Shown piece after piece: positions 53,603 through 60,799 of a stretch of 64,000 bases of DNA (the first letter of the stretch is position 1; each line of letters begins with the position of its first letter). The notes under the pieces were generated by a model that saw only the letters and a program-made list of their open reading frames with translations, made no database searches and was not told the origin of the DNA. This DNA is from Bacillota bacterium (GTDB lineage Bacteria > Bacillota > Bacilli > Paenibacillales > Paenibacillaceae), in NCBI GenBank assembly GCA_023386495.1, contig JAEWJS010000014.1:18243-82242 (forward strand). The letters are read 5' to 3'. The position numbers were made by a program, and so were the translations under genes.

Positions 53603-53655
53603 AAAAAAGAGGACCTGCGCGGATCGTTCGGTTGAGCGATCGCATAGGTCCTCTT
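53603..53655 (-). terminator. Terminator of the ChbG/YdjC operon
   Basis: GAGGACCT pairs with AGGTCCTC, with an extended inner GATCG/CGATC stem. The minus strand ends in CTTTTTT. It may also act on the AbrB-like transcript from the other side. Confidence 0.85.
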
Positions 53656-53668
53656 CCTGTCTATCCGT

Positions 53669-54592
53669 CTAGCGCCGCAGCAAGCCGCGCGCCAGCGACC
53701 AGGCCGAGCCTAACCGAGACGCCCTGCCATACCGCCTGATGAATGCGTAGTCCACAAGCTCAACTCCCGCATCCTTCATGGCGGCATGCCAGTCGTCGTC
53801 CAGCATGAGCCGGTACTCCCATACCCGCTTCTCCCAATGGGGCACGCGCGCCAGCATGCCGTCATCCGGCACCGCCGGATGAATATACGTCTCGCTGATC
53901 CCGACGGGCAGCCGATACAGCTTGGCAATCAAGGATTGCTTGAAGGAAGCATACGTCTCCCCGTCCTCCACGTGGAACGGATGGGAGAGCAGATAATCGG
54001 GGATAGCCACGCCTAATGTTCCTGCCAGTGCAGCGGCCTTGTCGACCGCCCGTTCAATGCCCGGAATGGACGATAGCAGCGGATCCTCCGGATACACCTT
54101 GCGGAACAACCGGAAGGGCAGCCCCCACTTCGCGCAGCGCAGGAGCACCTGCGGAATATGGCTGCGGCCGGTCGCGATGCCGTACAGGCTGCCCATGTGA
54201 TTGTCGGCATGCGTAAGCGGAATGCCGTACCTCTTCACGGCTTGCAGCTGCGCCTCGAGTTCCTTCACGACAGCCGCCGTGTCCGCCCCGCGCTCGAATG
54301 CCTCTACCGTCTTGTACATATAGCCTTGCTCGTCATGCAGCGACGGATGCCCTGTCAGGCTCGGGAATCGCAGCGCATCGAACTCGCTGGTCAGCGTCAG
54401 ATGCAGGCCGATGTTGTCCTGCCCGCGCCGCCGGCACCATTCCGCGGCCTGCTCGAAGCCGGGCGCAGGCGCCATGATGGTCGCGGAGGATACGCGCCGC
54501 TCGTCGAGCAGGTGCATGATCGCTTCATTCATCGCCGGACTCTGCCCGAAGTCGTCGCAGTTCATGACCAGATACTTCCCGTCAGGCTTCAT
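53669..54592 (-). CDS. ChbG/YdjC-family carbohydrate deacetylase
   Basis: 307 residues. Metal-site motifs of the YdjC fold are present: NCDDFG (about 11-16), GLHLTLTSEF (about 62), HADNHMGS (about 128) and ETYIHPA (about 237). Family members deacetylate chito-oligosaccharides such as diacetylchitobiose in the cytoplasm. The start overlaps the transporter gene by 11 bp, indicating import followed by deacetylation. Last gene of the operon that starts with the solute-binding protein. Confidence 0.9.
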   Translation of the reverse strand: MKPDGKYLVMNCDDFGQSPAMNEAIMHLLDERRVSSATIMAPAPGFEQAAEWCRRRGQDNIGLHLTLTSEFDALRFPSLTGHPSLHDEQGYMYKTVEAFERGADTAAVVKELEAQLQAVKRYGIPLTHADNHMGSLYGIATGRSHIPQVLLRCAKWGLPFRLFRKVYPEDPLLSSIPGIERAVDKAAALAGTLGVAIPDYLLSHPFHVEDGETYASFKQSLIAKLYRLPVGISETYIHPAVPDDGMLARVPHWEKRVWEYRLMLDDDWHAAMKDAGVELVDYAFIRRYGRASRLGSAWSLARGLLRR

Positions 54593-55874
54593 GACGCTCC
54601 CCCTTCGTTCCGTCTAAGCGTACGAACTGCGCAACGATGAGAGAGACGGCCAGCAGGCCGAGCGGCACGATGCTGATCAAGTAGCGGAAGGTCGCCTCCG
54701 GATTCGGGCCGGGATTATCGCCGCTCTCATATTGGAAGATCACGCCGACGATCAGGAATGCAAGCGCCGAGATCAGGCCGCTCGACCTCGTAATGAAGCC
54801 GCTGACTGCCGTATAGACGCCTTCCCTGCGCTGCCCTGTCGCTTCATAATCGCGGTCAATGATGATGCTGCTGACGATCGGCGGCGTGACGAGGAAGCCC
54901 GCGAGTCCGAAGCCGACCAGGATGCCGGCGAGAATGCCGCTCAGCAGGCTGCTGCCGAACCAGAGCGGAATGACGGACAAGCCGTAAGCCAGAAGCGAGA
55001 GCCGCCACCCCTTCAGCGGATCCATCCGCTTCACGATCCAGTACCAGACGAAGACCAGCGGAATGACCGAGACGAAGATCGAGGCCAATAGCAGCGACAC
55101 CTGCGCCTCGGGAATTTTCAGTACGTACTTCGCGTAGAACGGAATCATCGAGCTGAGCAGCCCGTTCACGGTCTGCGCGAAGGAATTCGCGATGTTGAAC
55201 AGCCAGAACGGCACGTTCTTCAGCGTGGAGCGGAACGCGACCTTAAGGCTCATCGGCTCCGCCGTGCGCGCGGATTCGTCTTCCCGCACGAACCGGATGC
55301 AGATCAGCATGAAGATCGCGAAGACGAACGCATAGACGATCGACATGTTGCTGAAGCCCATCGCATCGAACAGCAGCGGCGTCGCCGCCGTGCCGATCAG
55401 GAGCGCGACGATCTGGAAGCCTTGCTGCACGGCCGAGGCCTTCGCGCGCTTCTGGCCGCCCCGGAAGAGCTCAGGGAAGAGCGCGCCGTAATTCACCCAC
55501 AAGATGGTTGCCGACGCCTCATATAAGACCAGCGCGGCGAGGAACCATGCGAACAGTCCATAGCCCTCCAGACCGCCCGGCACCGAGAACACCATGATGA
55601 ACGTAAGCATGAATAGCGGAATCGCGCCGGCGATCCACGGCCGCCTGCGGCCGAATCGCGTGTTCGTACGATCGGATAAATACCCGGCCAGCGGTTGGTT
55701 GACGGCATCCCAGATGAGGAAAATCGTTCGTGCCAGCGTAGCCAAGCCTAGTCCGAGACCAAGCTTATCCACATAGTAGTAACTATAGAACGAACTGAAT
55801 GCCTGACTCGGAATCATCATCGCCAGCATGCCGAACGCATACATGACAGGCGTATTCGTCAGCTTGTCTCTCAC
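54582..55874 (-). CDS. GPH-family (MFS-like) sugar:cation symporter
   Basis: About 430 residues with 12 predicted membrane helices and the family signature SDRTNTRFGRRRPWIAGAIP after helix 2. Members import glycosides, pentosides or hexuronides with sodium or protons. GTG 55872-55874 is chosen because GAGGGGAG lies about 9 nt upstream; the GTG at 55910 overlaps the end of the upstream GGDEF-EAL gene and has no spaced ribosome site. It overlaps the deacetylase start by 11 bp. The substrate is likely an N-acetylated or oligomeric sugar, inferred from the neighbour. Confidence 0.9.
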   Translation of the reverse strand: MRDKLTNTPVMYAFGMLAMMIPSQAFSSFYSYYYVDKLGLGLGLATLARTIFLIWDAVNQPLAGYLSDRTNTRFGRRRPWIAGAIPLFMLTFIMVFSVPGGLEGYGLFAWFLAALVLYEASATILWVNYGALFPELFRGGQKRAKASAVQQGFQIVALLIGTAATPLLFDAMGFSNMSIVYAFVFAIFMLICIRFVREDESARTAEPMSLKVAFRSTLKNVPFWLFNIANSFAQTVNGLLSSMIPFYAKYVLKIPEAQVSLLLASIFVSVIPLVFVWYWIVKRMDPLKGWRLSLLAYGLSVIPLWFGSSLLSGILAGILVGFGLAGFLVTPPIVSSIIIDRDYEATGQRREGVYTAVSGFITRSSGLISALAFLIVGVIFQYESGDNPGPNPEATFRYLISIVPLGLLAVSLIVAQFVRLDGTKGERHEA

Positions 55875-55896
55875 GCGGTACCGCTCCCCTCGAATC

Positions 55897-58383
55897 TTAC
55901 TCCCGCTCACTCCTGTTCAGTCTACGCATGATGAATTGCGCATAACCCTCCGCAGGCAGCGGCCGGCTGATCAGGTAGCCCTGAACCTCATCCGAGCCCT
56001 TATCCAGCAGAAAATCGTACTCCTCTTGCGTCTCGACGCCCTCCGATACAACCTTCATGCCAAGATTATGCGCCAGCTGGATCACAGCCGAGGCGATCAT
56101 CTGGTTATCCGGATGCTCGAGAATGTCGTGGATGAACGACTTGTCGATCTTGAGCGTATCGACCTCGAACTTCATGAGGAACGCCAAGCTGGAATACCCC
56201 GTGCCGAAGTCGTCGATCGACAGATGGATGCCTCTGGACTTCAGCTGATGAAGCGTGTCCGTAATCGTCCCTTCATTCTCGATCAGCACGCTCTCCGTAA
56301 TCTCGATCTCCAGCCAGCGCCCGTCAAGCCCCGTCTCCTCCAGGATACGATCGATCGTCTCGGTCAGCCCGCTCTCGAATTGCTTGGCCGAGACATTGAC
56401 GGAGACCCGTCCCGGCTCGCGGCCGGCGTCCTGCCAAGCCTTATTCTGCCTGCAGGCCTCGCGCAGCACCCACTCGCCGATCGGCACGATGAGTCCCGTC
56501 TCTTCCGCCACCGGGATGAAGCGGTCCGGCGGGACGAGGCCCATCTGCTCGTGCTTCCAGCGGATGAGCGCTTCGCAGCCGAGAATGCGGCCGGTACCGG
56601 CATCCGCTCTTGGCTGATAATAGAGCTGGAACTCCTCGTGCTCGAGTGCGCGATGAAGATCGTTCTCGATCCGCATCCGTTCATTCGAACGCTCGGCCAT
56701 CTCGGGCAAGTAGCGCTTCACGTTGTTCTTGCCTCTCGCCTTCGCCTCGTACATCGCCATATCCGCGCACTTCACAAGCGTCTCCGCATCCCTGCCGTCC
56801 GCCGGGTACAGCGCAATTCCGATGCTGCCCGTAATGAACAGCTCCTGCTCCATGACGCCGAATGGATGCCGGAGCACCTCCAGCATCGTCTCGGCCATGC
56901 TGCCCACGGTATCCTCCGTTGCCCGCGGCAGCAAGATCACGAACTCGTCGCCTGCGATCCGCGCCACCGTATCGCTCTGCTGCACGCATGCCAGCAGCCG
57001 CTGACCGACCTGCTGGATAAGGACATCCCCTGCCTGATGGCCGAGCGAGTCGTTCACCATCTTGAAGCGGTCGATATCGACGAAGAGCACGGCGAACTGT
57101 CCCTGCTGCTGCTCCGCGCGCGTCAGCGCATCCTGCATGCGGTCCATGAGCAGCCTGCGATTCGGCAGATTCGTAAGCGTGTCGTAGTAGGCGAGCGTAA
57201 TCTGGTCCATCATGCGGTTGAAGGCGCGTCCGAGGTCCCCGATATCGTTATCGGCACGATACTCCGTACGTACGTTCAGGTTGCCCTTCTCGCCCTCATG
57301 CATGAGCAGCCGCAGCTTGGTAAGCGGCAGGCCGACGCCCAGTTGAACGAGGTAGCCTACGATAAGCGATGCCGCGACCCCGCAGAGTACGGCAATCCAC
57401 AGAATCCGCTCTACCATGTCCCGCATGGGGGCGAGCAGCTCCTCGCGCGGATAGTAGCCGATCATGTACCAGCCGGACACAGTCGACTGCTGGTAGGCAT
57501 AGTAATGACTGACGCCGTCCTTATCATCCGCGTAGAAGCTGCCTTGCGCGATGCCGTCCCGATCGCGGGTGATGTGCGTCGGCATCGCGCCGGCGTAGAG
57601 CGTCTCAATGCTGCGTTCATCCTCCGCATAGACGATCGTGCCGCCAGGCTCGACGACCGCATAGCCTCCGCCCGTACCCAGACGCAGGCCGGATAACGCT
57701 TCCTCCAGGCTCCCGGCCGACAGCTCGACCACGAGAATGCCGGTTATCATCTCTCTGTTGAAAGGGCTGCGAATGATGCGGGCGATGGCGAACATCGGCT
57801 CCGAGGCACTGCTGCTCACGTAACCTTCCATGCGAGTCCCCAGGAATACGCGATCCTCCCCAGAGCTCAGCACCGTCTCCATCCAGTCCAGCTGCCGGAT
57901 CGCGTCGCCGTTATGATTGCGAATCGCAGGCAGCAGGCTGTCGCGCCATAACGTGGAGACGACGCGGTTCTGGTCCCCGGAGAAGAGCGTCATGGAAGCA
58001 ACGGACAGAATCGAGCTTCGATACGCCTCCAGCATGTCGCCGATGCGCGTTGCGGCCGCCTCGTAATCGCTTGCATTGTCGCTCGTCGCGAAGACAAGCG
58101 CCTTGTTCATGAAGTCCTGGTCCTTCACGGGTAACCTTGCAAGGTCATCGAATTGCCTTAGCTTATTATCGATATGCCGGGTCGTCTGCGTAATCGTCTG
58201 CTGTGAGCTCTTGGATGTTTCGGCTTCCAGCACGCTTGCCGAGGTGCGGTAGCTGATCACGGCCATTACCGCGACAATCGCCAGTACGGCGATAAGCAGC
58301 GACAAGGTCAGCCGGAACGCCGTCTGCCGCATAATCCTCTTCATAATGCCGCCTATGTGAGTCGGAAATCGTTGTAGTCGCAT
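55897..58383 (-). CDS. Membrane GGDEF-EAL protein with extracellular Cache-like sensor
   Basis: 828 residues. TM1 about 22-45, a dCache-like extracellular sensor about 46-320 (IGYYPREELLAPM at its end), TM2 about 325-350, and HAMP about 350-405. The GGDEF domain has RIAGDEFVIL: the first Gly is Ala, a change tolerated in many active cyclases. The EAL domain has CEALIRWKH, DDFGTGYSSL and LKIDKSF, and looks complete. ATG 58381-58383 with GAGGAG 12 nt upstream; ATG 58344 is an alternative. It sits 45 bp after a solute-binding lipoprotein gene and just before a sugar transporter. Confidence 0.93.
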   Translation of the reverse strand: MRLQRFPTHIGGIMKRIMRQTAFRLTLSLLIAVLAIVAVMAVISYRTSASVLEAETSKSSQQTITQTTRHIDNKLRQFDDLARLPVKDQDFMNKALVFATSDNASDYEAAATRIGDMLEAYRSSILSVASMTLFSGDQNRVVSTLWRDSLLPAIRNHNGDAIRQLDWMETVLSSGEDRVFLGTRMEGYVSSSASEPMFAIARIIRSPFNREMITGILVVELSAGSLEEALSGLRLGTGGGYAVVEPGGTIVYAEDERSIETLYAGAMPTHITRDRDGIAQGSFYADDKDGVSHYYAYQQSTVSGWYMIGYYPREELLAPMRDMVERILWIAVLCGVAASLIVGYLVQLGVGLPLTKLRLLMHEGEKGNLNVRTEYRADNDIGDLGRAFNRMMDQITLAYYDTLTNLPNRRLLMDRMQDALTRAEQQQGQFAVLFVDIDRFKMVNDSLGHQAGDVLIQQVGQRLLACVQQSDTVARIAGDEFVILLPRATEDTVGSMAETMLEVLRHPFGVMEQELFITGSIGIALYPADGRDAETLVKCADMAMYEAKARGKNNVKRYLPEMAERSNERMRIENDLHRALEHEEFQLYYQPRADAGTGRILGCEALIRWKHEQMGLVPPDRFIPVAEETGLIVPIGEWVLREACRQNKAWQDAGREPGRVSVNVSAKQFESGLTETIDRILEETGLDGRWLEIEITESVLIENEGTITDTLHQLKSRGIHLSIDDFGTGYSSLAFLMKFEVDTLKIDKSFIHDILEHPDNQMIASAVIQLAHNLGMKVVSEGVETQEEYDFLLDKGSDEVQGYLISRPLPAEGYAQFIMRRLNRSERE

Positions 58384-58428
58384 GTTGTTATTCTTCTCCT
58401 CGCCGCCTTCAAGTGCAAGTGCATTGCG

Positions 58429-59805
58429 TCACTGGGCCAAAAAGAGATTGATCTCGCGAGCGGCGTCGTCGAGCACCTTGCGGACGGCATCTTCGCTGTA
58501 GGTGCCTTCCGTCGATCCGGACGCCAGGTCCCATATTTCGCCGAATGCTGCGACAAGCGTCGTCTCCGCAGGTCCCCACTCCGGAATCGAGGGATAGGAC
58601 CTGCCGTATTGCGTCGCGTCCGAGAATGCGGAATAGCCAGGGATGGCTGTCAGCTTCGGAGAGTCCAACAGCGCCTGATGTGCCGGCAGCATGCCAAGCT
58701 CTTCCGCATAGGTAAGCTGTGCGTCCTCGTTGCTGGATAGATAGTGAATGACGTCCCAGGCCTCGTCCGGATGCTTGGCATGCTTGAACAGGGCCAGATT
58801 GCTGCCCCCGATGAACGTCGCTCGGCCCGCTGGTCCCATCGGCAGCGGCGCGACGCCGACATCGTTCGGGTCGAAGACCCCGCCAAGCCCGCCCTCATCC
58901 CGATTCGTAGCCAGATCGCGAAGCAGCCAAGAACCGGTGACGATCATGGCCGTCTTGCCGTCGGCAAAATCCGTCTCCACGTCCGTGGACGACTTATTGA
59001 GCGAGCTCGGATCGACGAGCCCTTCTTGGGCTAGGCCTGTATAGTACATAATGCCTTGCAGCGCCTGGTCGCTGTTGAATGCAGCCTGCGACAGGTCCGG
59101 CGTGAATACTTCCCCACCCGCGCTCCATACCCACGGAAAAATGTTGTGCGCCACGCTCCAGTCGTTCTTTCCGGTAATGCTGAATGCAGCCAGCTCCCGG
59201 CCGTCGAGCGTGACGCCCTGCAATTGCCGTAACGCTTCCTTGAAAGTATCCCAATTCTCGAATGCCGCCTCCGGATCTACGCCTGCAGCCTCGAAGGCAG
59301 ACTTGCGGTATAGGACCGCGCGTCCTTCGACGAACCACGGCACGGCGTAGATGTTCGGCTCGCCGCTGATCATCGTCGTGGCCCAGCTTGCCGGAAGGTA
59401 CGCTTCCTTCATGCTCTCCTCCGTGAACCGGTCCGACAGATCGGCCAGCCCGTCCATCGCGGCGATAGCCGGCACCCAGGTCGTGCCGAGCTGCAGCAGG
59501 TCCGGGCCGTTCCCGCTCGCCACAGCCGAAGTAATCTCCGACCACGCGGACTCCCAGCTTAAAATTTTCAACTTCACTTCAATGTCGGTGCGCTGATCGA
59601 GATACGGCTGAAGCGTTTTCACGAATACCCGTTCTGCGAGCGGCGTGTTCGACATGATCCACGCTTCCAGCGTCACCTTATCCGATTGCCCGGCCTCGCC
59701 GGTCTCCTCCGGCTGTCCGGTACTCCCTTTCGAAGCGGAGCAGCCCGTCAGGACTATGCTTGCTAACAGTAGGAATGTGACGAGATGTCTGATGCTGTAT
59801 GCCAT
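58429..59805 (-). CDS. Sugar-binding lipoprotein (family 1 solute-binding protein)
   Basis: 458 residues with lipobox VLTGC (Cys about 22) and a family-1 binding fold (VTLEAWIMSNTPLAERVF, GNGPDLLQLGTTWVPA). ATG 59803-59805 has GAGGAT about 9 nt upstream; the frame to 59844 is not needed. No ABC permease or ATPase genes follow. The next gene encodes a Cache-GGDEF-EAL membrane protein, so this lipoprotein may act as the extracellular ligand sensor for c-di-GMP signalling rather than as a transporter part. A promoter lies at 59845-59873. Confidence 0.9.
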   Translation of the reverse strand: MAYSIRHLVTFLLLASIVLTGCSASKGSTGQPEETGEAGQSDKVTLEAWIMSNTPLAERVFVKTLQPYLDQRTDIEVKLKILSWESAWSEITSAVASGNGPDLLQLGTTWVPAIAAMDGLADLSDRFTEESMKEAYLPASWATTMISGEPNIYAVPWFVEGRAVLYRKSAFEAAGVDPEAAFENWDTFKEALRQLQGVTLDGRELAAFSITGKNDWSVAHNIFPWVWSAGGEVFTPDLSQAAFNSDQALQGIMYYTGLAQEGLVDPSSLNKSSTDVETDFADGKTAMIVTGSWLLRDLATNRDEGGLGGVFDPNDVGVAPLPMGPAGRATFIGGSNLALFKHAKHPDEAWDVIHYLSSNEDAQLTYAEELGMLPAHQALLDSPKLTAIPGYSAFSDATQYGRSYPSIPEWGPAETTLVAAFGEIWDLASGSTEGTYSEDAVRKVLDDAAREINLFLAQ

Positions 59806-59844
59806 GGTGTACCATCCTCTTGTTCGTAATATACTGTTTCCCAA

Positions 59845-59873
59845 AGTATAGTTCTACGACAGAGAATGATCAA
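59845..59873 (-). promoter_or_regulatory. Sigma-A-type promoter of the binding-protein/GGDEF-EAL operon
   Basis: On the minus strand TTGATC (complement of 59868-59873), a 17-bp spacer and TATACT (complement of 59845-59850), 40 bp upstream of the start. Confidence 0.65.
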
Positions 59874-59898
59874 CAATTATTGCATCGATCGACCTATG

Positions 59899-59955
59899 CC
59901 GACAAGCAAGAGGCCCTGAGTCGCACATGGCGAGTCAGGACCTCTTGCTTGTCGG
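59899..59955. repeat. Long hairpin with 26-bp arms
   Basis: The arms at 59899-59924 and 59930-59955 (starting CCGACAAGCAAGAGG) are complementary with only two mismatches around a 5-nt loop. No T-run follows, but its place after the xth stop suggests a transcription barrier. Immediately to the right are four near-repeats of GGCGGTCA (about 59960-59995) running into the xth 3' end. Confidence 0.75.
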
Positions 59956-59982
59956 CGGACGGGCGGTCAGGCGGTCTGGCGG

Positions 59983-60753
59983 TCAAGCGGTCAGCCCTTC
60001 AATACGCAGCGTGACCGGGCAATGATCGCTTCCGAGCACCTGGTCGTCAATGGCCGCCTCGAGCAGCTGCGGCGCAAGCCGCTGGGAGGCCAAGAAATAA
60101 TCGATGCGCCATCCGACGTTCCGTTCGCGCACCTTAGGCATATAGGACCACCAGGAGTAGATGTCCGTCCGGTCCGGGTAGAAGTGCCGGAACGTGTCGA
60201 CGAAGCCCGCATCCAAGAGGCGCGTCATCTTCTCCCGCTCCTCGTCCGTGAAGCCGGAGTTGCCGCGGTTCGGCTTCGGGTTCTTCAGGTCAATCTCTTG
60301 ATGCGCGACATTCATGTCGCCGCAGACGATGACCGGCTTATCCGCATCCAACCGCAGCAGATAGTCGCGGAAGCGGTCCTCCCACGCCAGCCGGAAGGCC
60401 AGCCGCGACAGGTCGCGCCGCGCATTCGGCGAATAGACGTTCACGAGATAGAACGCGTCGAATTCGAGGGTAAGCACTCGCCCCTCGGTATCGGCTTCGC
60501 CCTCGTCGTCCAAGCCACGCCTTACGGCTAACGGGGCGATGCGCGTCAGAACGGCCGTGCCGGAGTAGCCCTTCTTCTCCGCGCAATGCCAATGGGCCGT
60601 ATAGCCATCCTCCAGCTGCAGCTCGATCTGGCCTTCCTGCAGCTTGGTCTCCTGCAGACAGATCAGATCGGCCTCAGCCGCGCGGACATAATCGTAGAAT
60701 CCTTTGTTCACGCATGCCCGCAGTCCGTTGACATTCCAAGATACGAGCTTCAT
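59983..60753 (-). CDS. exoA: Exodeoxyribonuclease III / AP endonuclease
   Basis: About 256 residues of the EEP nuclease family, acting in base-excision repair. Motifs in order: MKLVSWNVNGLRA, LQETKLQEGQ, YSPNA, GDMNVAHQEIDL, RIDYFLAS and the catalytic SDHCPV. I used ATG 60751-60753 because homologues begin MKLxSWNVNG. An ATG three codons earlier (60762) and a GTG at 60774 are possible; AAGGAG lies 13 nt before the former. Monocistronic. Confidence 0.95.
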   Translation of the reverse strand: MKLVSWNVNGLRACVNKGFYDYVRAAEADLICLQETKLQEGQIELQLEDGYTAHWHCAEKKGYSGTAVLTRIAPLAVRRGLDDEGEADTEGRVLTLEFDAFYLVNVYSPNARRDLSRLAFRLAWEDRFRDYLLRLDADKPVIVCGDMNVAHQEIDLKNPKPNRGNSGFTDEEREKMTRLLDAGFVDTFRHFYPDRTDIYSWWSYMPKVRERNVGWRIDYFLASQRLAPQLLEAAIDDQVLGSDHCPVTLRIEGLTA

Positions 60754-60799
60754 TGTACCCATCTGCGAGATCACGCTCCTTCATTCTTTGCTTGCTGAT

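Noticed and set aside
55875..55910. GTG at 55910 as start of the GPH symporter
   Set aside because: It lies within the end of the upstream gene without a properly spaced ribosome site; GTG 55874 has one.
55828..57696. 622-residue plus-strand frame opposite the GGDEF-EAL gene
   Set aside because: Shadow of the real minus-strand gene; composition and lack of motifs are typical of antisense frames in GC-rich DNA.
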